Origin: Bradyrhizobium sp. WSM1743
GTDB lineage: Bacteria > Pseudomonadota > Alphaproteobacteria > Rhizobiales > Xanthobacteraceae
DNA: 64,000 bases
Direction of reading: 5' to 3'
Assembly: GCF_000473065.1 (NCBI RefSeq)
Contig: NZ_AXAZ01000001.1
Span: 186,001 to 250,000 of the forward strand
Both the position numbers and the translations under genes were made by a program. Positions 24,785 through 34,602 of this stretch are shown here, piece after piece. Numbering within the stretch: position 1 is the stretch's first letter; every line of letters begins with the position of its first letter. A model generated the notes under the pieces. It was given only the letters and a program-made list of their open reading frames with translations, did not search any database and had not been told where the DNA came from.

Positions 24785-26448
24785 GCACATTGACGGGGAC
24801 GGCTGGCAAGTCCGAGATCAATACGTCCGAATTCAAGCCGGCGTTATGGACATCGGGCGACTGGAATGCGTTTTTCGGCTTCGGCACCAACATTCTCGTC
24901 AACATGCTGGTGCTCACGGGCCTGCTTCGCTTCGTCCTGAAGATGCCTGATAGCCTCGTGTTCGGCCGCATCCTGCCCGCGCTTGGGCTGATGATGTGCC
25001 TCTCCACCTTCTACTATGCGTATCTCGCCTATCGCCTCGCCCAGAAGACCGGCCGCAACGATGTCTGCGCGCTGCCGTCCGGCGTCAGCGTGCCGCACAT
25101 GTTCATCGTCACCTTCGTGATCATGCTGCCGATCACGCTCAAGACCGGCGATCCGCTCAAGGGCTGGTCGGCGGGTCTCGTCTGGGTGTTCTTCCAGAGC
25201 TTCATTCTCATGATCGGCGGCTTCATCGCGCCGTTCATTCGCAGGATCACGCCGCGCGCGGCGCTGCTCGGCACGCTTGCCGGCGTCTCCGTCACCTTCA
25301 TCTCGATGCGGCCGGCGCTCGAGATGTACATGACGCCGCAGATCGGCCTCGTCTGCTTCGCCATCATTTTGGTGAGCTGGTTCGGCGGTGTGAAATATTG
25401 GCGCGGCGTTCCCGCGGGCCTCGTCGCGATCGCGGCCGGCATGATCATCGCCTGGGGCTCGAACCTGTTCGGGCTCGGTCTCGGCGGCTTAAGCATCGCG
25501 GGTGTTGGCGCTGCCTTTGCCAATTTCGGCTTTTCTGTGCCGATCCCGGCAGTAAACTATGTCTTCTCCGGCTTCGAATTCCTAGGCATCATCCTGGTCA
25601 CCGCCATCCCGTTCGGCATCTACGACCTCGTCGAGGCCATGGACAATGTCGAGAGCGCGGAGGCTGCCGGCGACGAATATCCGACGACGCGCGTGCTCAC
25701 CGCTGACGGCGTCGTCAGCCTGATCGGCTGCCTGATGGGTAATCCCTTCATCAACGCCGTCTATATCGGCCATCCCGGCTGGAAGGCGATGGGCGGTCGG
25801 ATCGGTTACTCGGCAGCGACCGGCATCATGGTGGTCGTGCTGTCCTGGTTCGGCATCATCGCGGTGCTGCTGGCACTCGTGCCTGTCGTAGCAATCTCGC
25901 CGATCCTGCTCTACATCGGCATGCTGATCGGCGCGCAGGCGTTCCAGACCACGCCGGTCAAGCACGCGCCCGCGATCGTGCTGGCGCTGACCCCGCATCT
26001 TGCCGCCTGGGCCAAGCTCCAGATCGACACGATGCTCGGCTCCACCATGAACGCGGCGACAACCGTCGGTGGTTTGGCGGCCGACAAGGCCGATGCGGTC
26101 AAGGCCGCCGCGATCGCCGCGCTGCCGCAGCAGGGCGTGTTCTATCGGGGTCTTGAGGTGATGGGCGGCGGCTCCATCCTCGGCGGCCTCATCCTGGGCG
26201 CGATCGCTGTCTTCATTATCGAGCGCGACTTCGAGAAAGCCTCGGCCTTCGCGCTGGTCGGTGCGGTGCTGACCTACTTCGGCTTCATGCACGGCGAGGC
26301 CGTCGGCATCGGCGGCGGCTTTGGCGTGACGCCCGCGGTCGCCCTGGCCTACGCCGTGATGGCCGCTGGCCTGTTCGCCGCCGGCAAGCTCGGCGCCAGC
26401 GAACCCTATGCCGCGCATCCGGAGATGTCGGCCGCGCCGGCGGAGTAG
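24781..26448 (+). CDS. NCS2-like (xanthine/uracil-type) permease
   Basis: 555-residue inner-membrane protein with about 12 hydrophobic segments. [20 protein letters not shown] near the start and [20 protein letters not shown] with the following segments are of the NCS2/AzgA-like carrier group, which takes up purines, pyrimidines or related N-heterocycles with protons. [20 protein letters not shown] is the second conserved region. Translationally coupled to the hydrolase. Some databases label similar proteins as regulators, which I think is a misnomer. Confidence 0.75.
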   Translation: MSTLTGTAGKSEINTSEFKPALWTSGDWNAFFGFGTNILVNMLVLTGLLRFVLKMPDSLVFGRILPALGLMMCLSTFYYAYLAYRLAQKTGRNDVCALPSGVSVPHMFIVTFVIMLPITLKTGDPLKGWSAGLVWVFFQSFILMIGGFIAPFIRRITPRAALLGTLAGVSVTFISMRPALEMYMTPQIGLVCFAIILVSWFGGVKYWRGVPAGLVAIAAGMIIAWGSNLFGLGLGGLSIAGVGAAFANFGFSVPIPAVNYVFSGFEFLGIILVTAIPFGIYDLVEAMDNVESAEAAGDEYPTTRVLTADGVVSLIGCLMGNPFINAVYIGHPGWKAMGGRIGYSAATGIMVVVLSWFGIIAVLLALVPVVAISPILLYIGMLIGAQAFQTTPVKHAPAIVLALTPHLAAWAKLQIDTMLGSTMNAATTVGGLAADKADAVKAAAIAALPQQGVFYRGLEVMGGGSILGGLILGAIAVFIIERDFEKASAFALVGAVLTYFGFMHGEAVGIGGGFGVTPAVALAYAVMAAGLFAAGKLGASEPYAAHPEMSAAPAE

Positions 26449-26502
26449 GCGCGGCTTTCAATTTCGACGAAGCGGCCGGGCGATGGCCCGGCCGTTCCTG
26501 TC

Positions 26503-27282
26503 TCAAGGACGTATGGCGGGCGTTTCCATCGGCAGGCCATGCGCCCGCGACATCAGGTAAAGCTCGAGCGCGACCAACTCGGGCGAACCGTAGTCATAGG
26601 CCTGGGCACGAACGCCGCTCATGCAACTGCGCAGCCGCCGCTCCAGCGACCCCAGCGTCTGCCATTCCAGCCGATAGAGCGGATAGCCGGTCGGCTGCGC
26701 TTGCGTGATCGGCGCGCCGGCGAGGCGCTTGTCGAAATTGTCGTCATGGCAGTTGGTGCAGGCGAGGTTGAGCTGCCCCTCGCGCTGCATGTACAGGGCG
26801 CGGCCCTGCTCGACAAAGGGCTTGGCTTGCGGATCGTCACCGGCCGTGATCGCGGTGCCGCGCGACTGGTGGGCGATGAAGGCGGACAATGCGAGCAGAT
26901 CGCGGCTCTCGTAGGGCAGCGGCGCCGCCTGCTGATGATTGGCGCGGCAGAGATTGATCCGCTGATCGAGCGTGACGGGACGGCCGAGGGCCTTGTCGAA
27001 CGCGGGATAGCGCGCCGCGAGGCCCCTCATGCTGGCGCGCGCATCGCCATGACAATCGGCGCAGGCTTTGTCGGCGCTGCCGGTCTTTTTCGCCCAGAGC
27101 GCGTCGCCGTCGAGCACGAACAGCATGCCGGGATTGCTGGTGTCGTCGTCCTGCATGGCCCGCGTGTCGGGCCCCATGAAGGCATAGCCGGACCGGCGCG
27201 CATCGGGCGTGATTTCACCGGCAAGCAGGGCAGGGGCCGCGGCGAACAATGTTGCCGCCGCTATCGCGCGCCAAGAGATCAT
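26503..27282 (-). CDS. soxA: SoxA, c-type cytochrome of thiosulfate oxidation
   Basis: 259 residues with signal peptide (AIAAATLFAAAPALLAGEI). Heme motifs CADCH (74-78) and CTNCH (175-179) mark a diheme protein. RSCMSGVRAQAYDYGSPE near 218-235 is the SoxA region whose Cys220 acts as axial heme ligand carrying persulfide in the SoxAX reaction. The complex joins thiosulfate to the Cys of SoxY in the periplasm. Start ATG at 27282 overlaps the stop of soxZ (ATGA). Last gene of the sox operon in this window; no soxB follows. Confidence 0.85.
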   Translation of the reverse strand: MISWRAIAAATLFAAAPALLAGEITPDARRSGYAFMGPDTRAMQDDDTSNPGMLFVLDGDALWAKKTGSADKACADCHGDARASMRGLAARYPAFDKALGRPVTLDQRINLCRANHQQAAPLPYESRDLLALSAFIAHQSRGTAITAGDDPQAKPFVEQGRALYMQREGQLNLACTNCHDDNFDKRLAGAPITQAQPTGYPLYRLEWQTLGSLERRLRSCMSGVRAQAYDYGSPELVALELYLMSRAHGLPMETPAIRP

Positions 27283-27596
27283 TCGACCGTGATCGATGCC
27301 GATGCGGTGGACGAATAGCCGTTGTCGCCGATCCACTCGAACTCGAACTTGCCGCTTTCCTTGGCGACCGCGAAGAACGACAAATACGGGTTCGCCGCGA
27401 TCGCCGGAAACAGATCGGCGCGAAAAATTTCAGTGCCGTTGTAACGACAGGTGAAGCTCGTGATGATGTTGCGCGGCACCAGCTTGCCGTCGGCGGTGTG
27501 GCGGAAGCCGGTCTCCATGATGTGTGAGGTCAGCGTGCGGATCTCGATGATCTCGCCGCGTTTGGCCTTCGAGGGAACGTTGATGAGGGCGGCCAT
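27279..27596 (-). CDS. soxZ: SoxZ, sulfur-carrier partner protein
   Basis: 105 residues. SKAKRGEIIEIRTLTSHIME, RNIITSFTCRYNGTEIFRAD and LFPAIAANPYLSFFAVAKES are typical SoxZ strands of the immunoglobulin-like fold. Forms the heterodimer with SoxY in the periplasm; no signal peptide, so it is exported with the Tat-signal-bearing SoxY. Its ATG overlaps the stop of soxY by one base and its ribosome site GGAGG lies inside the last codons of soxY. Confidence 0.9.
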   Translation of the reverse strand: MAALINVPSKAKRGEIIEIRTLTSHIMETGFRHTADGKLVPRNIITSFTCRYNGTEIFRADLFPAIAANPYLSFFAVAKESGKFEFEWIGDNGYSSTASASITVE

Positions 27597-28063
27597 CAGT
27601 TCACCTCCTCGGTGCAGGCGGCCAGTGTCACGACGACGTCGGCGGCAATTTGCCAGAACGTGTCGTCGGAGAGGCGCGCTATCGCGACCACCTTCTGGGT
27701 GTCGGCGAGCCGAATCCGGGTCGAGACCTGGGCCCGGCCGGAAGAGGGGCCGAAATAGAAATTGCCGATGTTCGGCTGCGGGTTCTTCTCGTTGAAGACG
27801 TGGATGCTCTTGACGTGGTCGTCCGCCGTCATGGGACTGGCAACGCTCACCGTCATCGGCACCGTGTTGCCGTTCTCGACCAGTGGCGGAATGTCGAGCT
27901 TGACCCTACCGGTGTGAATCTGTGCTTCACCGACCACGTTGCGGATCGCGGTGTTGAGCATCGCCGGCGTTGCCTCGAGCGGCCGCAGCGTGCCGATCGG
28001 GATCGTGCCGGCGACCGTCACGCCTCCGGCGAGCCTCAGGAATTGTCGTCGCGTGGTTGGCAT
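27596..28063 (-). CDS. soxY: SoxY-type sulfur carrier with atypical C terminus
   Basis: 155 residues with a twin-arginine leader (TTRRQFLRLAGGVTVAGTIP). The body (VKLDIPPLVENGNTVPMTVS, VFNEKNPQPNIGNFYFGPSS) is clearly SoxY. Usual SoxY proteins end in GGCGG, a swinging arm whose Cys holds the sulfur intermediate. Here the end reads VTLAACTEEVN: the Cys is kept but the glycines are replaced and five residues are added. The extra codons carry the soxZ ribosome site. Activity may be altered, or this belongs to a SoxY-like subgroup. Confidence 0.82.
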   Translation of the reverse strand: MPTTRRQFLRLAGGVTVAGTIPIGTLRPLEATPAMLNTAIRNVVGEAQIHTGRVKLDIPPLVENGNTVPMTVSVASPMTADDHVKSIHVFNEKNPQPNIGNFYFGPSSGRAQVSTRIRLADTQKVVAIARLSDDTFWQIAADVVVTLAACTEEVN

Positions 28064-28067
28064 GAGC

Positions 28068-28697
28068 CTAGTCCCGAAGTGTTGCAAGAAAAGCCACGAT
28101 GTCCTCGATCTCTGCAGCCGACAAGATCGGCTTGCCGGCGAAGTTACGTCCGACGCGGACGAGGCCGTCATTGCGATAGTAGGACGGCATGATGGTGTCC
28201 GGATTGAAGCGCGAGGCATCGACCAATCGAAGTCGCAACTGGCTCACCGACCACCTGTTCCCGGCCCCGGAGAGATCAGGCGCAAGGTCGCCCTGGAACC
28301 GGGTTTCCGGGAATGGGCCGGAATGGCAGAGGATGCAGGTCGTGGTGCGCGCGAGCACCAGCGCGCGCCCACGCGCGGCATCGCCAGGGAAGCCTGTGAG
28401 CGAAGCTGGAATCCCGTCGCCGACGATCTTATAAGGCGCAAGCTCGTTCGCCTTGGTATGCGAGGAGAGGGCGAGGCTCGCTGCGATGAATGCAGCAGTC
28501 GCAGATATTGGATGGAATGATCGAGGTCGCCGCGCACTCCTCTTACCTCTCCCGCTTGCGGGAGAGGTCGGCGCGTAGCGCCGGGTGAGGGCTCTTTCCT
28601 CTGGGGGAGTCTTCGTTGTGGAAACGCCCTCTCCCCAACCCTCCCCCGCCGGCGGGGGAGGGGGCGCAGCTTGCTGGTGGCGACAGCTTGATCTCAT
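28068..28697 (-). CDS. soxX: SoxX, monoheme cytochrome, with repeat inserted in its leader
   Basis: The mature part (ELAPYKIVGDGIPASLTGFP, heme motif CILCH, NRWSVSQLRLRLVDASRFNP, DTIMPSYYRNDGL, SAAEIEDIVAFLATLRD) is typical SoxX. The leader is odd: ATG 28697 sits 6 bases after the preceding stop, as expected for the original start, but the next ~130 bases are a family A repeat read in frame before the signal-like SATAAFIAASLALSS. No closer start codon exists in this frame between the repeat and the signal core. Either the protein carries a long Pro-rich leader or expression is impaired. Works with SoxA as the SoxAX heterodimer. Confidence 0.8.
   Translation of the reverse strand: MRSSCRHQQAAPPPPPAGEGWGEGVSTTKTPPEERALTRRYAPTSPASGRGKRSARRPRSFHPISATAAFIAASLALSSHTKANELAPYKIVGDGIPASLTGFPGDAARGRALVLARTTTCILCHSGPFPETRFQGDLAPDLSGAGNRWSVSQLRLRLVDASRFNPDTIMPSYYRNDGLVRVGRNFAGKPILSAAEIEDIVAFLATLRD
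28545..28672. repeat. Dispersed palindromic repeat, family A (copy 2), inside soxX leader
   Basis: CTCTCCCGCTTGCGGGAGAG, GGCGCGTAGCGCC, GGTGAGGGCTCT, and closing CTCTCCCC/GGGGGAGGGG blocks, the same order as at 849-970. The element lies within the open frame of soxX and keeps it open. Confidence 0.78.
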
Positions 28698-28703
28698 CTT
28701 GCG

Positions 28704-29975
28704 CTAGCCAAAGGTGTCCGCCGTGATGATCTGAAACCAGCGCTCGGCTTCAGCTGCCTCGCGCGCGCGCAATTCGCGCGGAGCGTCGACCGGGCTCGTG
28801 GCGCCGCCTTCGACCTCGGCAAAGATGTCGCCCCTCGGCTGGTAGTTGCCGATCAGCGAAAAGCCGTACCCGGGTGCGACGGTGTTGTAGCAGACGCCGG
28901 TCAGACGCGGCGTTTCCGGCGTGTGGCCCGCGAGCAGGGCTATGATCGCGCCGGCGCAGACCTTGCCCTGGGCGCTCGCGGCCGCCGCCGATTTGGGGAT
29001 GCCGCCGCCGAGACAGGCGTCGCCGATCACATGGATGTTTCTGACGAGCTTGGATTCGAAGGTCACGGGATCGATCGGACACCAGCCGGTAGCGTCGGCG
29101 ACGCCCGCGACCTCGGCGATGCGTCCAGCACGCTGCGGCGGAATGACGTTGGCGACATCGGGGGTGTAGTTGCCGAACTCGGTGACGATGGTTTTGGTCG
29201 CAGGATCGACCGAGGTGACGCGGCCGCCTTGCGATAGCGCAATGCGCTCGATCATGTCGCCGTAAAGCTCCTTCCACGCCTTCTCGAACAGCCGCTGCTG
29301 CGAGAACGTGTCCTTGGCATCGAGGATCAGAACTTTCGAGCGCGGCTTCTTTGTCTTCAGATAGTGCGCGATCAGTCCTGCGCGCTCATAGGGCGCAGGC
29401 GGACAGCGTGAAGGATTAGCCGGGATTGCAATGGCGACCGTGCCGCCGTCGGCCATCCCTTCCAATTGCCGGCGCAGCAAAAGCGTTTGCGCGCCGGCCT
29501 TCCAGGCGTGCGGCATCGTCTCCGATGCGACATCGTCGTAGCCGGGCAGGGCTTCGAGATGGAAGTCGATGCCGGGCGAGAGCACGAGCCGGTCATAGTC
29601 AAACGTGGTGCCATCACCCGTCGTCACCCTACGCATTTGCGTGTCAATGGTCGTCACAGCCTGAGCGACGATGCGGATACCCTCGGCGGCGAGCTTGTCA
29701 TAGCCGAACTGCTGCTCCTCGATCTCGCGCAGGCCCGCGACCACCTCGTTGCTGAGGGGGCAAGAGATGTAGGTCTTGTTCGGCTCGATCAGGGTGACCT
29801 GCAATTTTGCATCGGCGCGCTTGAGCGCGCGGGCGCAAGCCGCGCCGCCGAAGCCGCCGCCAACGACGACGAGGTGGCCTGCCGATTGCGCGCGCAGGAT
29901 CGAAGGTGCGGCGAGCGATGTGGCCGCGACGGCGATGCCGAGGGCGGCACTCCGCCGTGTCACCGGCGCATTCAT
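28704..29975 (-). CDS. Flavocytochrome c sulfide dehydrogenase-type flavoprotein (SoxF/FccB-like)
   Basis: 423 residues starting MNAPVTRRSAALGIAVAATS, a twin-arginine leader. HLVVVGGGFGGAACARALKR is the FAD-binding GxGxxG region. LIEPNKTYISCPLSNEVVAG holds the first redox Cys, and later GVCYNTVAPGYGFS the second, as in flavocytochrome c sulfide dehydrogenases, which pass electrons from sulfide to a cytochrome. Likely oxidises sulfide or supports the Sox carriers, with SoxX/SoxA as cytochrome partners. Next gene downstream is soxX, 6 bases away. Confidence 0.85.
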   Translation of the reverse strand: MNAPVTRRSAALGIAVAATSLAAPSILRAQSAGHLVVVGGGFGGAACARALKRADAKLQVTLIEPNKTYISCPLSNEVVAGLREIEEQQFGYDKLAAEGIRIVAQAVTTIDTQMRRVTTGDGTTFDYDRLVLSPGIDFHLEALPGYDDVASETMPHAWKAGAQTLLLRRQLEGMADGGTVAIAIPANPSRCPPAPYERAGLIAHYLKTKKPRSKVLILDAKDTFSQQRLFEKAWKELYGDMIERIALSQGGRVTSVDPATKTIVTEFGNYTPDVANVIPPQRAGRIAEVAGVADATGWCPIDPVTFESKLVRNIHVIGDACLGGGIPKSAAAASAQGKVCAGAIIALLAGHTPETPRLTGVCYNTVAPGYGFSLIGNYQPRGDIFAEVEGGATSPVDAPRELRAREAAEAERWFQIITADTFG

Positions 29976-30027
29976 GAGACTTATCCGGAAATTGCTGCGG
30001 CGGCGGGCATCGCCGCCGCAGCTGTTC

Positions 30028-32214
30028 TCACGCGAAGGTGATGTTCTGGTCGCGCAGCGGCACCGAGCGGATGCGCTTGCCGGTCGCGGCGAAGTAGGCG
30101 TTGAGCACCGCCGGCGCCGCGACGCCGATGGTCGGCTCGCCGACACCGCCCCAGAAGCCGCCGCTCGGCACCATCACCGTCTCCACCTTCGGCATCTCGT
30201 TAATGCGCATCGAATTGTAGGTGTCGAAGTTGGTCTGCTCGATGCGGCCATCCTTGACGGTGCAGCCGCCGTAGAACAGCGCGGAGAGGCCATAGACGAA
30301 GGAGCCGGCGACCTGCCGCTCCACCTGCGCCGGATTGACGACGTAGCCGGGGTCGGTGGAGGCGACGATGCGGTGCACCTTGATCTTGCTGCCGTCGGTC
30401 ACCGAGATCTCGGCGGCGCCCGCGACATAGCTGCCGTAACCCATCACCTGGGCGATGCCGCGATAGACGCCTTGCGGCGCCGGCGTGTTCCAGCCGATCT
30501 TCTCGGCAACCGCATTGAGCACCGCGAGGTGCTTGGGATGATTGCCCATCAGCTTGCGGCGGAATTCGAGCGGGTCCTGGCCTGCGGCCTGGGCCAGCTC
30601 ATCCATGAAGCATTCCATGTAGATCGCGTTATGATTGACGTTGACGCCGCGCCAGAAGCCGGGCGGAACGTGCGGGTTGCGCATTGCATGCTCGATCAGG
30701 AGGTTCGGCACCGAATAGCCGAACGCGGCCTCGCCGGATTGGGCGACGCCCTGGAATGCTGCCGGATCCATGCCGTTCTGCAGCGCTTCGGGGCGCAGCG
30801 AGAACAGGATCGATTGCCCGGACAGGCGGTAGTGCAGCGCGATCAGATTGTTATTGGCATCGAACGCGCCGGTCATCTTGCACTGGGTGATCGGGTGATA
30901 TTTGCCGTGCGCCATGTCCTCTTCGCGTGACCAGAGCAGCTTGATCGGCGTACCCGGCATCTGCTTGGCGATCATGACCGCTTGGCGGACATAGTCGGTC
31001 TGGCCGCGCCGGCCGAAGCCGCCGCCAAGCATCACCTTGTGGACGTCGCACTTTTCGGCCGGCAGGCCGGAAGCCTCCAGCACTGCCGCGAAGGCTGCCT
31101 CTCCATTCTGCGTGCCGCACCAGACCTCGCATTTGTCCGCCGTGTAGAGCGCGGTGGCGTTCATCGGCTCCATGGTGGCGTGGTTCTGGTAGGGATAGCT
31201 GTAGACGGCTTCGACCTTCTTTGCGGCTCCGGCAATCGCAGCCTTCGCGTCGCCGTTCTTGTTGCCGACATAGGCCGGCTGCGAATCATTGAGCCCCTCG
31301 GCCAGCCACTTCGCAATCGACTCGCTGGAGACCTTGGCGTTGTCGCCCTCGTCCCAGACGATCGGCAGCGCTTCCAGCGCGGTCTTGGCGTGCCACCAGG
31401 TGTCGGCGACCACAGCGACCGCGGTGTCGCCGACCTTGACCACCTTCTTGACGCCCTTCATGTCGGCGATCTTGGCTTCGTCAAAGCTCTTCAGCTTGCC
31501 GCCGAACACGGGGCAATCCTTGATCGCGGCGTTCAGCATGCCCGGCAGCTTGACGTCGATGCCGTAGACCATCGTTCCGGTGGTCTTGTCGACGGTGTCG
31601 AGCCGCTTCACGCCCTTGCCGATCAGCTTCCAGTCCTTCGGATCCTTCAGCTTAACGTCCGCCGGCGGCGTCAGTCTCGCCGCGGCCTCGGCGATCTTGC
31701 CGTAGGTCGTGGTCCGGCCCGATGGCGTATGGGTGATGACGCTGTTTGCGGCCGTGCACTCGGACGCCGGCACTTTCCATGCGTCGGCGGCGGCCTGGAT
31801 CAGCATCACGCGCGCGGTGGCGCCGCCCTTGCGGACATAGTCTTGCGAGGAACGGATGCCGCGGCTGCCGCCGGTGGAGAAATCGCCCCAGACGCGCTTG
31901 CGGGCGACGCTCTGGCCGGGGGTCGGATATTCGGTCGTGACCTTGGTCCAGTCGCATTCGAGCTCCTCGGCGACCAGCTGGGCAAGGCCCGTGAGCGAAC
32001 CCTGGCCCATCTCCGAGCGGGCGATGCGGATCACCACGGTTTCGTCGGGCCTGACCACGATCCAGGCGCCGATCTCGGGCGAGCCGTCGGCGGCGCGAAC
32101 CACGGCGGGGCCGCCGAAGGGAAGGTCGAGGCCGATGGCGAGGCCGGCACCGACCGCGGCCGTGCCGATGACGAAGGCGCGGCGGTTGAGCCGCGGCGAG
32201 ATATGCTTGTTCAT
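30028..32214 (-). CDS. Xanthine dehydrogenase-family molybdopterin subunit (isoquinoline 1-oxidoreductase beta-like)
   Basis: 728 residues with twin-arginine leader (RLNRRAFVIGTAAVGAGLAI), so it is a periplasmic molybdenum hydroxylase. MLGGGFGRRGQTDYVRQAVM is the cofactor-binding glycine motif; GGFWGGVGEPTIGVAAPAVL near the end carries the conserved Glu region (GVGEP). IorB-type enzymes oxidise aldehydes or N-heterocycles. Partner [2Fe-2S] subunit ends 12 bases upstream. Placed ahead of the sox genes on the same strand, so possibly co-transcribed. Substrate unknown. Confidence 0.85.
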   Translation of the reverse strand: MNKHISPRLNRRAFVIGTAAVGAGLAIGLDLPFGGPAVVRAADGSPEIGAWIVVRPDETVVIRIARSEMGQGSLTGLAQLVAEELECDWTKVTTEYPTPGQSVARKRVWGDFSTGGSRGIRSSQDYVRKGGATARVMLIQAAADAWKVPASECTAANSVITHTPSGRTTTYGKIAEAAARLTPPADVKLKDPKDWKLIGKGVKRLDTVDKTTGTMVYGIDVKLPGMLNAAIKDCPVFGGKLKSFDEAKIADMKGVKKVVKVGDTAVAVVADTWWHAKTALEALPIVWDEGDNAKVSSESIAKWLAEGLNDSQPAYVGNKNGDAKAAIAGAAKKVEAVYSYPYQNHATMEPMNATALYTADKCEVWCGTQNGEAAFAAVLEASGLPAEKCDVHKVMLGGGFGRRGQTDYVRQAVMIAKQMPGTPIKLLWSREEDMAHGKYHPITQCKMTGAFDANNNLIALHYRLSGQSILFSLRPEALQNGMDPAAFQGVAQSGEAAFGYSVPNLLIEHAMRNPHVPPGFWRGVNVNHNAIYMECFMDELAQAAGQDPLEFRRKLMGNHPKHLAVLNAVAEKIGWNTPAPQGVYRGIAQVMGYGSYVAGAAEISVTDGSKIKVHRIVASTDPGYVVNPAQVERQVAGSFVYGLSALFYGGCTVKDGRIEQTNFDTYNSMRINEMPKVETVMVPSGGFWGGVGEPTIGVAAPAVLNAYFAATGKRIRSVPLRDQNITFA

Positions 32215-32226
32215 GTGGGGATTTCC

Positions 32227-32676
<450 letters not shown>

Positions 32677-32993
32677 CGCAGTCCCCTGATTGGCCCAATC
32701 CACCGATTGAACTCAGGGGCGCAATGTGTCCGGCGAACTGGAACTGTTCAAATCAACAGTCCGAGGGGTGGCTGGAATGTATTGCGTCGCTCCTGAGGGG
32801 ATGGACCGGCGCGTTGTTTTGCCTCATCCCTTCTCGAATGATTCGGGTTGACGCCTTTTCCGTGGGCGCCAATCCGCGGCTTGAAGCGACGTCCGGGGCG
32901 GATTGCCGCTGCGAAGAGGCCACAGTTTGTCCTTTTTGCCGGGGTGCAAGATGCGGGCGCTTTGGTACACTGCGCCGACGCAAAAGGAGTTCC
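32677..32993. other. Divergent intergenic region
   Basis: About 317 bases between the leftward molybdenum hydroxylase operon and the rightward radical SAM gene; it should contain both promoters. Ends with AAAAGGAGTTCC, the ribosome site of the next gene. No gene or clear motif is supported. Confidence 0.4.
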
Positions 32994-34598
32994 ATGAACG
33001 TGCCGAGTCCCTGCAACGTACTGATGCTCTACCCGCTGTTCTCGGCAGAGTCCTTCTGGAGCTTTGGCGAATCCTGCAAAGTGATGGGTGTCAAGCGTCC
33101 CGCTGCCCCTTTGGGCCTGATCACCGTTGCCGCGATGTTGCCCAAGAGCTGGACGATCCGGCTCATCGACTGCAACACGGCGTCCCTCAGCGACAAGGAT
33201 CTCGCCTGGGCCGACGTCGTCTTCACCGGCGGAATGTTGCCGCAGCAGGCCGACACGCTGCGCCTGATCGAGCTCTGCCGCGCGGCGGGCAAGCCGGTGG
33301 TGGTCGGCGGTCCCGATCCCACCTCGAGCCCCCACATCTATGAGCGGGCCGACTTCCGGGTGCTCGGCGAGGCCGAGAGCGTCATCGACCAATTCATCGC
33401 GGCCTGGGATAGTGGCGCGCGGTCCGGGGTCTTCACCGCACCGAAGTTCCAGGCCGACGTCACCAAGACGCCGGTGCCGCGTTTCGACCTGCTCAACTTC
33501 GAGGACTATCTTTATCTCGGTGTGCAGTATTCGCGCGGCTGTCCCTTCACCTGTGAGTTCTGCGACATCATCGAGCTCTACGGGCGCGTGCCGCGAACCA
33601 AGACGATCGAGCAGATGTTCATCGAGCTCGAGACGCTTTACCAGATGGGCTATCGCGGCCATCTCGATTTCGTCGACGACAATTTCATCGGCAACAAGAA
33701 GTCGCTGCGGCAATTCCTGCCAAAACTCGCCGAATGGCAGCGCACGCACGGCTATCCCTTCGAGTTCTCCACGGAAGCCTCGGTCAACCTCGCCGACGAT
33801 CCGGAACTCTTGGAGCTGATGGGGGCGGCGAATTTCTTCGGCATCTTCGTCGGCATCGAAAGTCCGGACCCGGCGACGCTGGTGGCGATGCGGAAGAAGC
33901 AGAACACGCGGCGCAACATCGCCGAGAGCATCCATAAGATCTACGCCGCCGGCATGCTCGTCACCGCGGGCTTCATCGTCGGCTTCGACAACGAGAAGAT
34001 CTCGATGGCAGAGGCCATGATCGAGTTCATCGAGGAGGCGGCGATTCCGGTCGCCATGGTCGGCCTGCTCTATGCCCTGCCGAACACGCAGCTCACGCGC
34101 CGCCTTGAGCGCGAAGGCCGGCTGCATCAGGGCCACGATGTGGCGCCGACCATCGGCGCCGATCAGTGCACGGCTGGCATCAACTTCGATCCGGTCCGCC
34201 CGTTGCGCGACATCCTGATGGACTACAAGCGGGTGCTGGAGCACATCTATAGCCCGGCGGCCTATGCGGGACGCGTCGACCGCCTGATGACCCTGCTCGA
34301 CCGATCCAGGCAGCGTCCCGAGCTCGCCGAAGGAGATATCCGCGCCAGGCTCGGGGCGATGGAGACGGTGCACAAGGTGGTCTCCGCCCTTCCCGAGGCA
34401 CGAGGGCCGCTCTGGCAGACCTTCCTGAACTGCGCCAAGCGCGACACGTCATCGGCGCGCATCGCCGTACAGATGATCGCGGCCTATGCGCATCTCGGAC
34501 CGTTCTCGCGCAAGGTCATCGCGGCCATCGATGAGCGCCTGGCTGCGCTGGACAACGAGACCGTCACTCCGGCGGCTGTTGGCGTGACGGCGGCCTGA
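32994..34598 (+). CDS. B12-binding radical SAM protein, hopanoid C2-methylase (HpnP)-like
   Basis: 534 residues from ATG 32994 behind AAAAGGAG. The N-terminal B12-type domain (NVLMLYPLFSAESFWSFGES, APLGLITVAAMLPKSWTIRL, TGGMLPQQADTLRLIELC) precedes the radical SAM cluster motif RGCPFTCEFCDI (Cys near 183, 187, 190). The rest has the TIM-barrel strands and a DUF4070-type C-terminal region (INFDPVRPLRDILMDYKRVL). The GGMLPQQ and PAAPLGLI segments resemble HpnP, which methylates hopanoids at C2. Several paralogues of this family exist in Bradyrhizobium, so the exact methyl acceptor is uncertain. Confidence 0.75.
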   Translation: MNVPSPCNVLMLYPLFSAESFWSFGESCKVMGVKRPAAPLGLITVAAMLPKSWTIRLIDCNTASLSDKDLAWADVVFTGGMLPQQADTLRLIELCRAAGKPVVVGGPDPTSSPHIYERADFRVLGEAESVIDQFIAAWDSGARSGVFTAPKFQADVTKTPVPRFDLLNFEDYLYLGVQYSRGCPFTCEFCDIIELYGRVPRTKTIEQMFIELETLYQMGYRGHLDFVDDNFIGNKKSLRQFLPKLAEWQRTHGYPFEFSTEASVNLADDPELLELMGAANFFGIFVGIESPDPATLVAMRKKQNTRRNIAESIHKIYAAGMLVTAGFIVGFDNEKISMAEAMIEFIEEAAIPVAMVGLLYALPNTQLTRRLEREGRLHQGHDVAPTIGADQCTAGINFDPVRPLRDILMDYKRVLEHIYSPAAYAGRVDRLMTLLDRSRQRPELAEGDIRARLGAMETVHKVVSALPEARGPLWQTFLNCAKRDTSSARIAVQMIAAYAHLGPFSRKVIAAIDERLAALDNETVTPAAVGVTAA

Positions 34599-34602
34599 CG
34601 GC

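Noticed and set aside
32748..34373. 541-codon minus-strand open frame
   Set aside because: Antisense shadow of the radical SAM gene, which has clear motifs and a ribosome site.
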